Shown here one piece after another: positions 33,366 through 46,039 of a stretch of 64,000 bases of DNA. The notes beneath the pieces were generated by a model. It did no database searches and had not been told where the DNA came from. It saw only the letters and a list, made by a program, of their open reading frames with translations. This stretch comes from Emydura subglobosa (Eukaryota > Chordata > Testudines > Chelidae): the NCBI GenBank assembly GCA_007922225.1, contig ML679966.1, forward strand, positions 35,468,793-35,532,792, read 5' to 3'. The position numbers and the translations under genes are program-made. How positions within the stretch are numbered: position 1 is the first letter of the stretch; each line of letters opens with the position of its first letter.

Positions 33366-33552
33366 GCGGAAAGAAGGAACTGGGGACCCGCGCGGTCGGT
33401 GGCGCCCTATATACCGCGCTATGAGCGCGCCACTCCAGGGGGCGCCGAGACCGACCGCTGAGTTGCTAGGGCAGAAAAGTTTTCCGCAGGCTCGTGCATG
33501 GGGCGCGCACTCACCTACATGGAATGCATATGAGCAACTCTCGAAGAGAGAA
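33366..33552. repeat. DIRS inverted terminal repeat, right (5' end of element)
   Basis: Inverted copy of 26905-27120. Differences are mostly transitions (for example GCGCGCCCCAT against GCGTGCCCCGT). The tip ends GCAACTCTCGAAGAGAGAA and lacks the extra bases found at the left tip. Confidence 0.93.
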
Positions 33553-34430
33553 CTAGCCTTTCAGCTACACAGGAATCAGACCTAAGTAATTCACAATGTA
33601 AATAGCAACATTAAGAGCATAAAGTTTTTGTTGTACTACTGCAGAGTGAAGAGCCAATTAGGGGGAAATGAGCTTAATTATTTATTCCACTTTCTGTGAT
33701 GAACTACTTTCTTAAAAGTTAAGCTGTGGCACATCACAAATTGCTTCATGGAATTCCAGGTGAGTGAATAGATCAAGAGAGGCTCATTTTGCTGATTTTC
33801 TTTGATATACACATTCAAGCTTCTAACATCAAGCACTTACTATGCCCAGAAACATGGGTTTGGACAAGAGTAAGTGAAAGCAATTTGATAAAGAAACCTT
33901 GCCGATTTAAAAGGATTATTAATCACCACTGTTAAGATATTTCAATGCTTTTTTTAGGATAAACTTTTCAGCAAGTCAGAGGCAGAAAAACAAAAATGTT
34001 AGTACTAACATCTAACAAACTTCTTGAGCCAAACACTTTACACTGAAGTACTTACAGAAGAGCTATCTGCTAGGAAACTAGAACAGAGGAAATGATAAGA
34101 AAAGAAAGCCCAATATTTACCCTCTTGCACATGGGAAAGGTTAGATTTCAAAATAAAATGGATAGCAACCTGCTATACCATCCACAAATAGGTCAGTCAT
34201 CCAGGAGGAACCCAAGACATCTAAACAAAGCCACAAAGGACATAACCTCTGTTTCTTGAGAGTATCCAGAATGCTGTCAACATTTCTTTTAACTGAAGTA
34301 AGATATATTCATCCACTCACTGACAATACAAGATACCAGAAAACACAAGCTCCAAGGGTCGAAGCTGCCTCTGCAGAAACAACTCTTTTGAGAACAAAAA
34401 GAGGTTCAAAAACGAGAGTTACTCACTATC
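33553..34430. other. Unassigned AT-rich sequence
   Basis: Right flank of the DIRS insertion. No exon or repeat recognised. Confidence 0.45.
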
Positions 34431-34920
34431 AGGAATAAGGGCCTGCAGCTGCTCTGACCGTGGGCAGCCAAGGAGAGCAGATGGGCTACAGCAGAACCAC
34501 CTTATTGGCTAAGGCAGTCAGCGGCTTGCTTTTTAGTCCAGCAGCTGCAGAAGATCAGTGGCTGAGCAGTGTCCATGCTTATGAATTCTATCTCCCTGTG
34601 CTTGCCTCACTCCAAGCCCTATGGCTGCTAGACTCTCTCTGCCTTGCAAAAAGCCTCACTCTAGTCTGGACCCTGCCTTCACCCAGCCTTGCTCTAGGAG
34701 TCTCTCTTTGACTCCAAGTGATATAAACCTGTATTTCCAGAGCTGAAGACCAGCAGTTCTAACCCCTCGTCCCAGCCTTGCTCCTGCCTTCCCTGATCCT
34801 AGGTAATGTGATTCTGACCCTTCACTCTGATTGCTGCCTCTGTTGCTGCCCTTGGTGCTGACCACTAGGCCTGACCTCCTATGACCTGACAACTGTCCAA
34901 TACATTTCATTGCATCCTGG
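34430..34920 (+). repeat. Possible LTR-derived repeat
   Basis: A GC-richer block with runs such as CTTGCTCCTGCCTTCC, CTGACCCTTCACTCTG and CTGACCACTAGGCCTGACC, the cytosine- and thymine-rich style of some turtle LTR remnants. No ends, TATA or polyadenylation site were fixed, so the call is tentative. Confidence 0.3.
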
Positions 34921-34929
34921 ATGTTTCTG

Positions 34930-36770
34930 TTTGTATTTTTATTAATTAGTATATGAATTTGTGGTAGTTATATTTGCATTCTTTTTTAAAAAGGAAAAAA
35001 TGTAACCAGCCACTGGAATTAGTGGATACTACTATTTTGTGACATGAATATTATTTTTTTAAATGGGGGTGGAGAGAGAGAGCTCTACCCCATGTCATGT
35101 GACCAGTCACAAAATAAATCTCTCTCTCTTCCTGGGTGCCACACTTTTATTGTTCAGTCCCTTGTGAGAGAGACTTCCTTTATAGATCCTGGTTAGGGGG
35201 AAAAAATTAATCCAGGGGTTAGTATGATTCATCAGTATTTTCAGAGTATCCTACTACAGTTTCAGGCCTTTTGATAGGGTTCTTCAAGCCAGGAACTGTT
35301 ATTTTCCCACTGTAACTTTCCTTATGCAGTTTAGCATGAATAAAGCAAATGCACTTTCTCTGTTTATAGGTAAATTAATTAGTTGAAAATACTTGCTCAT
35401 AATTAGGACATGGATTCACTGTTTCCCCATTTACCTACTCTATGCTTATTAAACACACAAATAAGCATAAGAAAGAAAAGTCATTTGAACATTTTGCAGA
35501 AAGTACAGGTGCTTTCAATAAAATCATACCAAAAAAAAAGTCACACTCCATTATTTTTTGTTCTGTAGTAGATTTGAACAGACTTTTATATAAAGCCATC
35601 ATACCAAATGTCCTTTTGTCCATTTTTAAAGTATAAACATGAACCATCCATCAACCATCACCTGATTGGACATTGGCTGATGTGTGTATTTTTAAGTAAT
35701 TTTTTTCCCATTTGTTTTGTCACATTTGTGTCCTCCTCAAGAAGCCTCAGCAGAAAGACTTTAAGAAATCCAAAGCTTGTTTAAAAAATCATCTTAAGTC
35801 CTTGGAGTCATATCTAGGTGGTATTTATAGGATATCCATCAGCCTACTAATCTGCTACTGAATTTGCCCTTCTCTGCATCAATTCTTATATTTATGTGAT
35901 TTATGTACATGACTCCAGTCTGCATAAGTCTTTTGGTCTTCCTAACAACATGATGATGATGATGATGATTTCTACCTTCTCATTCCTTTTCTGACCTATT
36001 CACTACCATGAATTGCCTGGGATGGAAGGATCCTAGAGAAAAAAGATAAGAAAATTGCATAAATCCCACTAAGCCAAGCCATGGGACATATGTTAAATAA
36101 GGGATTATCCTACTGATGCAGAAAGGAGAGATGGAGTTGAGGAAGAGCACATTGATTCTCTACCTCCATAACTACTTCTTGGGAATCTTCCTACAATTCC
36201 TGGCTTTCAGAACTGCCTTCAGAGAATCTCCAGCTGTGCAGTGGAGGCTGAGAAGTTAAGCACATTGCCGCCTCTTGACTGCTCTTCTGGGCTCCAGCAG
36301 TGGCTAGTCCTCATGAGGCTGGAGTGGAAGTCTACAGCTCGTTCTACAGAACAGGCCCAGTTTGGGTGGTTCACATCCATATAGGACACATTCTCTCTAC
36401 TTTTTGTTTATCTTTTTTGCTGCTTTTGCTCTGTATTAATTCAGAGAGTGAAACAGTAGAGACAGACAGTCTTCCAACTGCTGCTACTTCCAAAAGAGTC
36501 TGGAAGCAACTGGGAGAAAGTCCAGCTAAAGAGGGACAAATGAAGACACTGGCTACCACCTACCTGCACTTGTGCCAGGCCTAGCTCAGAACAGGAGTGG
36601 GATAAGAGCCATGTTTCTATTCTGTGTTTTCATTTTCTATGTATTTTCCTCAGCAAGGGGTTAAGAACTTTTTAGGAGAGGCTCGATGCGCTGGTGAATT
36701 AGATTTTTGACACTAAATAAATACTAACTTTAGGTAGTATGGCCTAGATTTAAAAAAAAAAAAAAAAACA
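34930..36770. other. Unassigned sequence with simple repeats
   Basis: AT-rich. Contains a GA run near 35072-35080, a GAT microsatellite at 35950-35970 and an A run near 36752-36768. No exon seen. Confidence 0.45.
35950..35970. repeat. ATG/GAT trinucleotide microsatellite
   Basis: About six tandem TGA/GAT units. Confidence 0.9.
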
Positions 36771-36779
36771 CCACACAAA

Positions 36780-36850
36780 ACCCAAGGTCCCTGCCCTAAG
36801 GAGCTTACAATCAACATAAGACAAACTCAGAAAATGAAGATAATGTCTCA
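36780..36850. repeat. Possible LINE 3' remnant
   Basis: CCCTGCCCTAAGGAGCTTACAATC is a motif found in old L2/CR1-type 3' regions. Too short for a firm call. Confidence 0.35.
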
Positions 36851-37194
36851 AGGAAGCAGTAGGGGAAAAAGTGACCAGGGTTTAAAACAAAAAGTATGGA
36901 GTTCATTATAATATAAGATTCAAATATTTCTTTAGTTTAGAAAAAGTGAGCCACGCAGAGCACAGGACTGAAGCACAAGGTGAAAGGAATGGGTTTGGAA
37001 GGGGGTTGGGTGCATGGAGAGAAGGATGTAATTTCAGGGAACTGCAAAAAGGCAAGGGTGGAAAGAGACAAAGTGAACAAGGCAGGAAGAGTGGGGCAGA
37101 CTGTAGAGCACAGGATTAGGAGTAACAGGAGGCAACGTAGAAGGAAGGCAAAGCCTTCAAAGTGAAAATAGAAGCTACTCAAGTTAGACATTTT

Positions 37195-37425
37195 TTAAAC
37201 AGCAAATCCCAGTAAATTCCATCCAAGAGTTTAAAAAGAGCTGGATAAGGAACACACCGGACCATTAATGCTGATTTTCTTGGAGCACTAGAGAAGTTCC
37301 AGAAAACGGGGAGGAAACTAATGTTATGCCTATTTTTAAAAAGGGTAAATGGGATGACTACTGTAATTGTAGACCTGTCAACCAGACATCAATCCTAGGC
37401 ACGAAAATGGGGTGGCATAAGGACG
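37195..37425 (+). mobile_element. CR1 LINE fragment (RT region)
   Basis: Plus-strand pieces correspond to CR1 RT: a block encoding KELDKEHTGPLMLIFLEH-like residues with breaks, then the stretch GAAGTTCCAGAAAACGGGG, CCTATTTTTAAAAAGGGTAA and TGTAGACCTGTCAACC. These match the EVPEDW, PIFKKG and NYRPVNLTS order of the RT fingers. Confidence 0.75.
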
Positions 37426-37439
37426 TGGTCATTCTGTTC

Positions 37440-37790
37440 TGTACTGTGATTTGGAGTTCTGTAACAGATTCCAACTAGTTCCCCATCTCGTGCTTTATCT
37501 GTTAGGAAGTGTTCCATAAGCATTCGATTTCTTTCAAGTTATCTGTGACTTGGAAACAGATAATGCCATTTTTTATATAGATTGCCATTCCCCCCTTCTT
37601 TTGTGGCCACTTATTCCTTTCTAAATAGGTTATAATCACAGATTTTAACATTCCAGTTGTGTGAATCATCCCAACAGGTTTCAGTAATACCAACTAGATT
37701 GAAATTATGCTCATAAATGAACAATTCCAGTTCCTCTTGTTAATTATGCATGCTACTAGCATTGGTGTATAATTCTCATTTAGCTGTTGG
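37440..37790 (-). mobile_element. LINE endonuclease fragment (CR1/L2 type), minus strand
   Basis: Read on the minus strand, NLVGITETCWDDS is followed by KICDYNLFRKE and, after a frame break, GGMAIYIKNGI. These are the TETWLD.S and GG(V/M)AIY(I/V)K motifs of LINE apurinic-type endonucleases. The orientation is opposite to the adjacent RT fragment, so the two come from different copies or a rearranged one. Confidence 0.7.
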
Positions 37791-37799
37791 TGGTGGTTT

Positions 37800-39240
37800 T
37801 TTCTAGAGGAAAGAAACCCTTTTATTTCTGGCAGATTGACTTATGCAGATGCATGGGAGAGCAGGTGGTAAATTGTGCTAGAGCATTCCTTCCTAAGGAT
37901 TGTCTTTTTTGCATATGCTAACAGGTAGGAGGAATCATATTTAATTAACATTATTTTCTGTAGTATTACTGCACGGTTTGAATATTTTGCCTTGCTTAGC
38001 AGTTGCCAGGAGTGAAACAAAGGACCAGTAAACACACACTTTAAAGTAGTAATCCATGAGTTTTTGAATTGTTTATGGTGTTTATACAGCACCAATCAGA
38101 AGAGCAGCTTGTGTGCTGAACTATGCTGGAAGGATCTGATCTAGGTACATAGCATATTGTACTGAAATTGCCATATACCTACACTAAGTTAAAGTCATGA
38201 AGTGAAGGGAATTTTGTATTTAATTCAACATGTATACAGAAGAAAGTTGTCCAAAGGGTTATAGTTCCATTATTTGGTGTAGACGTCACTTAACCATTAC
38301 AAGATTTTATTACTTTTCTCATCTCTTCAAATATCACACACAAATTTTTGTCAGAAAGAAATTTTATTTATACAACAGTTAAAAAAATCATTAAATAAAG
38401 ACCACATGACATTTAAAATGATTGGGGACAGCAGCATGAGTTACAAAGGGGAGGAGGGGGAAGAAACCTTATCTATGCTATGTTACTGGTTCCTCGGGGG
38501 AGCAGGACAGAGGAGGATACCTGGCCAGACCACTTATTCCCTTTTGTACCTAACAATTAGTTCAGGAAGATCCCAGTGTACACAATCGCTGGATCACTTT
38601 TGGAAAGAGCTAGTGACTAAGTTATGGAAGTGCTTGCTTGCAGAGACAGCATCTCCACAGGTGCCCATAGTTTAGCATCTGCTATTCTATACTCACAACT
38701 CCACAAACAGTCCAAAAAAAGCCCTCCACCATGAACATATAATACAGTTGCTCAGTTATGGATATAGAGAAAAGTCTCATTCCTAATCCCAGATAAGTGT
38801 ATACACTGAAGAATAAAGATGGCAAGCTCCATGGCATTTTTAATGCTAGCTAATGTAACTGCAGATTCTCTTTATACAAACATTTAATTCTGTATTGAAT
38901 ATTAAGTAAGCTATTTGTTTTAGCAATATAGTGTGGTACTACTGAATCTCTTTGGGTTTGAACCTGTGAGCTCAGCACCCTCAACTCTCAATGAAGCCAT
39001 TGGGAGAAGGAGGGGAAATTTAAACTAAAATGGTTATGCTGCTTCCGAGAATGAGGCTAGAGAAAAATACATTGATCTTGCCTATATTAAAAAAAATTCT
39101 GGCAACCTTTTCTCTGAGCTGTAGTGTCCCCATACATTGGGGCAGGGGTATGGGGGTGGCCTTTGTGTCAGATTGCCATCCTTGGGAAAATCCACCAAAC
39201 TCTGGCTGAACTATAAGCCTTTGAAAAATTGCAGCTTGCA
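37800..39240. other. Unassigned AT-rich sequence
   Basis: No exon or repeat recognised. Confidence 0.45.
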
Positions 39241-39249
39241 CATGCTGAG

Positions 39250-40240
39250 TAGAAATTTGCTGGAGTTTTGCAGCTCAATTCCCTGAAGATTTTGTCTGGG
39301 TACAGAGCACTTTCCCCACACAGCTGCAGTTCTGGGCTGCTGTGGGCCTGGCACCGGAACTCACAGCAGGATGCCTGTGTCTCCTGTGCTCTGAATGTCC
39401 CCATTCCAGGCCCAGGCACCATGGAGAAAGCTGCCCAGTTTGAATGTAGAGGGGACAAGAGCTGCACTGGGAGGGGTGGAGCAATGTGGGAGTAGATTGA
39501 AACAGGGAGTCTGCGGGGGGGCAGGCACGACGGACGGACTAGGCCTGGGGTTGTAGGACAGAGACGAAGACTTACTACTGGTAAGTGTGTATTCAACATC
39601 TTTAGTAGTCCAGATACATTGTTGTAAGTAGAATCAGTCTTTATAGAGCCATCTAACATTGTAGGTGACAATGAGGCAAACTCTTCAGTGAAAGGTAAAG
39701 GAAAAACAATTTTCTCAGTATCAGATGGATGATGAAAAACTGTCTTATAGCCAACAGCTGGATAGAAGAAAACCTCTGCTTGCCCTGATGATTTATTCTT
39801 TAGGGTGATCAATGGAGCAGTAGTCTCATTCTGACCTATAGGTCACTCATCCATAAGCATGTTAGGTTTTGCATCAGTTGTAGTGTCAAGACAGCCAAGC
39901 AATGCTTTTCCATGCTCCCACCAGGAAGCCAGAAGCTGAAGTAATTCCACCCTTTTCTGGAATGCATTAGTTTCACAACAGGTAAGCAGGGAATGAAGAT
40001 GCTGAGTAGACTTAGGAGAAATGCAGTACTTCTTGCTGCTGTGTGGGATGTCTAGGTCTGATTGAGAAAATTCTGCACCTCTGGTGGAAAGTGGGTCCAC
40101 AAAATGTATTGAATGTACACCAATCACTTTCGAGGGAGAGTGGCTCTAGAGACAGTTTCAAATATCTCATGATAACAGTGCAATACAGATAGGGAAGAGA
40201 AAGCTGAAGGCCAAATGCAGTTATAGGTAGCTTTCCCATC
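39250..40240 (-). other. Minus-strand open frames of unknown origin
   Basis: Minus-strand frames of 214 codons (39168-39812), 94 codons (39843-40127) and 75 codons (40012-40239) follow one another. Those right of 39590 have ordinary protein-like composition (for example KYCISPKSTQHLHSLL). The part at 39260-39590 is GC-rich and looks like inserted repeat DNA. It may be the same decayed element as the broken protein copy at 41.3-41.8 kb, about 1.3 kb to the right on the same strand. I recognise no domain here. Confidence 0.3.
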
Positions 40241-41269
40241 CTTTACCCTCAGAGAATATTCCTTTCTCCAAAACTCCAAGTATTAATATCTGTTTGATGG
40301 TATTTCATTGCTATGTGCTTCAAAAATTCATGGTTGTGGATATATTGTAGTTAATGCACATTCTGTGAAGTGAGAGCAAAGTGCCTGTCAATCTGGGAGC
40401 TTTAACTTGAAGTTGAAGTTATATGTGTAGGATCCTCTAGAGCATTCAATACAGCCTCATATTTTCATCTTAATTTGTGTTCACTGATAAGACTAAAATC
40501 CCCCACCAACATGTCACTGCACATCATTCAGGTTATATAAAGTGAAAATTGAAACTATTAAAAAATAAGTTTCAAAATTAATGTGGTACAGAAAATTACC
40601 TAAAGTGGTGGAGCTGTCCAATTCCTTCCAGATATATCTATACCAGTTCTTGCTGATCACTGATCATTTCCTTACAAGCAATAAAAAGCTCCCACTTCAT
40701 GTTAATATGAAGAACATATTCTCAAATTGTAGTCTAAGTTTTTCAATACATTATATTGGCACAGCAAAATGGTGACATGTGACATTGTTCTTGACTGCAC
40801 TTATTTCATTTATGTTGTTTATCCAGCGTAACATCTATGTATTATCTAAACTGCAGCCCATTGTCTCTTTAAATATTTCCATAATAGTCCATCATCTCTG
40901 CCGTCTCACTCCACACAAAAGCAAATAATATTGCTCTTACCATGCCAAAGTTGTCCTGAATCATGATCTGATAGAGGGGAAAAACCTGTATTCATTTACT
41001 TTGTACATCCCCTCAATAAACAGAATTTCAGGATAGGCATCAGACAAAGACTTTAAGTGAATATCAAACATTGCCTTTTTTGTCTACATCTATGCCAACT
41101 TGTCCAGAATCTGCTAGCTGCTCCAGCACAGAACGTAGATCATTCATTCCAGCCTCTTGAGCTTTGCCTTTATGTTTCTGATACCGTGCAATGTTGCAAC
41201 CGTGTTGAATTGCTGCTTAATGTACTCGTTTAGCTGCTGGTCTTCAGGTTGCAGCTTGGCCATCTCTTG

Positions 41270-41790
41270 TCAATCACGGTGCGTGCGCCAACGGGGGAAC
41301 ATATTTTACAGAACAGTCTGCAATGTGTAATTTTACAGCCTTTGTTTATATCTCAGAAATCGAGTTGCAGAAATAAGGAGTGAGTATGTCACAAATTGCA
41401 TGCACAGATATGAAGTGATGCTGGTCAGTCACGCTGGTAATGGCAACTGTTTCAATCCACACATTATCCGTGTCCCATTTTTGGAAATTTGTGAATAGCA
41501 AGGACCAAAACATCTATATCAGGTGACCTAATTGCTATGGTTCCTTTGACGCCAAGACTCCAAAACCATCTTGACACATAAAATGTGCAGAAGCATCCTT
41601 CTGTCTGGTTTGTTTTGAAGAAGCCCAAGAGGAATCCATCTGGATAATACCTCCAGAAGAACCAGTTACGGTAAGGTAAATAACCATTCTTTCCCTGCCC
41701 CCTGTAGCCTTTGCAAGCAACCATTTGCCCTGTGGTACCCCTCCAACAGTATCTGTTACTGCATTCAACCGTCATGGATAAGAACATTAT
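41270..41790 (-). pseudogene. Broken copy of a repeat-encoded protein with SPDTDVLVLA motif
   Basis: Minus-strand translation in pieces gives DASAHFMCQDGFGVLAS, then after a frame break KGTIAIRSPDIDVLVLAIHK, then after another break NVWIETVAITSVTDQHHF and ISVHAIC. This order (EADTR-like start, ..SPDTDVLVLA.., then R/HHFI.VHEI) is one I recognise from large uncharacterised proteins, probably transposon-encoded, found in many animal genomes. I cannot name the family or its activity. At least two frameshifts and several stops show it is dead. It lies to the right of the minus-strand frames at 39.3-40.2 kb. Confidence 0.5.
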
Positions 41791-41809
41791 CTATATATTT
41801 CTGCTAAAA

Positions 41810-44800
41810 TGATCAGTAGTTTGAAATGACATTTAAATCATCATTACTGTGTTTCAGACTTAATACCCCCTGCAGAAAAATGGGGCAGTTGACATCTCCC
41901 AAATATATCATTTAGCTACATGTCTGGAAAGTTATGTGCAATGCTCAACATCTTATATTTAGAAGGTGTTTTTCACAAATACAGGGCCTAGAAACTGTTT
42001 AGAGGAAGCTTTGATTCTGTATCCTAATTCTGTGGTATGGCATGGATTGCCTGGCAGATTTTGTAAGATTGCAGAAAAAACACGGGTACTTGGGCTAGAC
42101 TTTGCTCCCAGATAGAGTGAATATAGTGTATTTTCCTTTAAGTCAGTGGAGTTACTCCTGACTGTTGTAACATCAGAATGTAGCCCCCTCCCTTTAGCTT
42201 TCAATATCACCATCTCAGATGCAAGAAAGCGCTTGGAAATTGAATAACTAATATATTTGAATATTCAATTCAAAACCAGGATATTTGTCCCTGGTTTTCA
42301 TTTGTTTTGTTTTTAAGACAAAAAACAAACTATTCAAATAGCAGTATAGTGAAGTATATATTTTTTAAAACCCCAAGAGAGTACAGTTTGGGGAAAGGAC
42401 ACAAATCAAAAGATCAATACATATTGTGTGCAAATCTACACTCATCCTGCAGTTAAACGCAAATAAAGAGACCCTTTGCATGCACATGGAACCCCATAGT
42501 CAATAGGACGGTGCCGGCCCAAGGACTAGTAACATGGATCCAGATGGCGGATGGGGTGATATGCAGTAACTTATTAAATACCTACAGTGTGAAAATTGAG
42601 TGACAATGGTAGGTTATTACACTGGGTCATATTCCTTATGTTGGAGTTCTTAAGGTTTAAATACAAGTTTAAATACAATATATCCTTAGTGAAACTCCAT
42701 TAGTTTTAATGGTGTTAGAACAGGGATGATTTTTGCCCTTATAAACTAAATGGCATTTAGCCCTGATACCTGAACATGCTATCTGTGTTCTTTGCTTCCA
42801 AGATATGCAACTGGATTGGAATCTGACTCAAATAAAGTAGTTATTATAGACATCTTTTCTTTCGTTTACTAAAACAAGTGAAAGTAACTGTCTGTGAAAG
42901 GATGCAACAGCCACTTTCTGCTTTATCATAAATCACATGACAAGAAAAATCAGCAAGAGTGAAAGCAGATATCCTCCACATGAATTTTAAAAGCATCTCT
43001 CTTGGCAATTGCTGATAGGACTGGAATCTGAGACTGTACTGGACAGAATTTGAATGATGAGCTGAACAGCAGAGTGTTTGTGTGGATGTGTAGTATAGGG
43101 AAAGTTGAGCATAGTGTTGAGTTTTAAATAAGAACTGTTACATAAACAGAGCCAAGATACTGAAAGCCATCATTAAAAAAACAAATCAAACATTTGGTTA
43201 ACCTTTGTGAAGTGGAAGTGCTCATTGCTGACTGTTTTCTGAATAATCTTAAATTTTGATTAACTAAGATTTCAAAGCAATTGGCAGACAGTCAGAATTT
43301 GAAACTGATTAAGTACAATTGGTCTGTTCACAGGAAATGTGAAAAGGAAAATAAAGATCTACCAGGCAATAAAACAGTCAGGATGGAGCTAAGCCATCAT
43401 GTCAACACATAAGAAAGCAAACTGAATTGGTTGGAGCAAACAACATTTGAAAGAAGATTTTCTGTTGGAGGAGATCTGGTAGGTTTAGAAGTTTATGCAT
43501 TTGCTGACTTTCAGCAAGTCACAACCAGGTCATTTATACCAGGGCTGTCAATTCAGGGATATATTGGCAATATGCCAAAGACAAATGGCCATACCTAATT
43601 TCCATAAATTGGAGCAGCTATTTTAATCCAGTGGCATTGTCATGGAAACTACAGTTCATAGCATGCAATGCTCCATGTTGCTCACGAGAGGCCAACATTT
43701 AGACTGTCTGCTGCATTTATCTTGTGGACTTCACTTAGCTACCTGTGTTTCTGACGTAAATAAAATAATGCATCAAGCTCTCCCTCCCCATATGCTTTGA
43801 AGTTCTAATATAAAGTAATTTACACTAAATAAAATGTAAGGTTTTGTATATTGAAAATCAATGATACTATACATAATTAGCTGAAACATAATTCATATCT
43901 GTATGCACCCAAAAAAAAAAAGCAATATTACCATGTATGCATGATCGCAGTTTGTAGAAAAGTTTGATGGAACAGTTTTCCTTTGGAAAATGCCGATTCC
44001 ATGGGATTTAAAACATTTTATGGGAACATGTCAATTCCATCAAAAGTTTAGAGGGAAACCAAGTTTAGAGGCAGGCAAGCTAACTGGTGGACTAGAAGGT
44101 TGCTGATATAATATGTGCTTTGAATCCATTCAAGAGCAGCACAAGGATTTTTCACTGAAATAGACTATTATAAAGGAAGTGAAAAAGGCAGCGAGGCAAC
44201 AAATCTTCCTGCAGAGACTAGACATATAAGAGATTCGGAGTTGGGACAATGTGAGTACTGCTGCTACTCCACCTACTTATGAGAAGGTACCAAGCAGGTA
44301 CCAACTTCTCCTGCTGCTTGTCTTGCCTAATGAGTTCTCTCTTGACCAGCCAGTGAAAAAGCAGGAAGAGGGGCATTCTCCCTCTGCTTTTAGTGGAAGA
44401 AAAGGGCAGTACATCCCCCTGCTCCCTCTTCCCCCTGTAACTAATGCCTGTCCATATTTGTTCATAGAAAACTAAGTTCCATTTCAGGTGGCAAACAGCT
44501 GGACGTGGCAGTTGGTGAATACTAAGAAAAATATAAAAAGCAGAACCAATTGTTATACCTCCTTTAAATTAAGTTAAGGGCTCCTGCTCCAGGACACCTC
44601 CTTTTATTGCCTCATCGTGGCTTTGAGATATAGCTTCCAGAAGATATGGAGTATTCAACTGTATCTCACCCCAAATCTGTGAAGGACTTTTGTTTGCCTT
44701 CAAAACACAGTAGATGAAACTGACAAGAAAGCTGTTCATAGTGCATTGAAAGATGGCTGTTAAAAATGCAGAAAGCTAGTGGATGAAGAAACTTATTTGT

Positions 44801-46030
44801 TTATAGTAGGAACAAGATACAGTACTAAGGGATAGGATTTTCTTAACACAGACTAAAAATGGTAAAGAATGAAACTGCTGCAAAACCTGAAAAACTCCTT
44901 TGTCATGAGCGGGCATAACTTTTGAAATTTCAGTCAAAAGGGATATCCCATGAATCGAAGATGAGGATTTTCAGACTTTTTAGTTCCCTAAAGTCCTCTT
45001 TTGTTTTACATTGAGAGTAGTGGTGTCTCTTACCAGGGAAGCACAGGCAGGCAGTAGATTAGTACTTATTTAGATGGTAAATTCTAGCCTATTTGAATTC
45101 TATTAAGCATTCTCCTTAGTTCTGTGGGATTTGTCATAAATCTTGAGTAAATATACTTAGCACAATCTCAAAGACTGAAGTTTTGATTTCTCAGAGGGCT
45201 CAAATCTTTAAGCCTTAAAACTTCTCTTGTTTGAGAGAGATAAAGCAAAGGAATCTACTTGTCAAAACAAATATAGCAAAAAACCTGACGAAAATCCTAG
45301 ACATTATCTCAATGGGAAGTGGCACTCATGCTAGGCTTTTCGGTACCATTCTTTGCCCAGGAGTGAAATCTATTATAGGAATTAGTACAGCCTCTTAAAA
45401 TGATAGCATCACTAAGAAGCAAATGAATCCTATTCTCTTTTCCTCTTTTAAATAGTCTTCAAAGTTTTCTTCAAAGGTCTCCATCCTATCTTTGTTGCCA
45501 TGGTCTCTCACAGAGTTGAATCAACATTTTCAAAAGTAGTGACTGCCCTAAATGCTTTGTTATTGGAGCTACTGAATCAGTTCTGTGCTGACTAGAGAAA
45601 CAGAAGAGAAGTCTTTTTAAAATCAAGTTTACCCTGCACATTAAACTAATCTGAAGGGAAGAAGAAACCATGTATTTGCCATTGGCAGGAATGAGGATGT
45701 CCCCTTGTCCTGGTTGCAAATTGGAGAAAAACAAAGGCTTAAGAAGATACAGCTCTTCTATATCATCTAAAGAAGTTTTACTCCCTCTTTTTAGTCAGAG
45801 GGAAACTTAGAAAGACAGCCGCCTCGTTGAAAGGAAGGAGAGTCAGGAAATATGAAGTCTTCTGGGAATTTAAAAAATATCTGACTTCCTCCCACACAAG
45901 TGAGCAGGCTGGAATAAAGGTGACAAGTTTGGTCAGCAATGGTGGAAGGGGCTGGCTGGGCCAGACCTAGACAATGGCTGTAGGAAGAACTCTGGGGCAG
46001 CTTTTTTTTTTAAAAAAAACAAAAATGTAA
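41810..46030. other. Unassigned AT-rich sequence
   Basis: About 4.2 kb with no exon, RNA gene or repeat that I can name. Short open frames only. Confidence 0.45.
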
Positions 46031-46039
46031 CTAACAAGA

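Larger units (their letters stand above)
26905..33552 (-). mobile_element. Full-length DIRS-type tyrosine-recombinase retrotransposon, 6.65 kb
   Basis: DIRS elements copy through RNA and are thought to integrate as circles by a tyrosine recombinase, without target duplications. All hallmarks are visible. Inverted terminal repeats with unequal tips lie at 26905-27120 and 33366-33552. An internal complementary region at 27151-27250 matches both tips. Reading leftwards come gag (33209 to 30270), RT-RNase H with a methyltransferase-like tail (30289 to 28322), and an overlapping frame ending in a tyrosine recombinase (to 27285). No flanking target duplication is seen, as expected. The body is GC- and CpG-rich inside AT-rich host DNA, and the terminal repeats differ at only about 6 positions in 150, so it looks fairly young. 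pol and YR are open throughout. gag is broken by two single-base frame changes and two stop codons. DIRS elements are known in turtles and other reptiles, so the family itself is not new. Confidence 0.95.

Noticed and set aside
26905..33552. Idea that the DIRS element is an integrated virus or a novel defence system
   Set aside because: Terminal repeats, ICR, RT-RNase H and tyrosine recombinase match the known DIRS retrotransposon plan. No envelope or defence genes are present.
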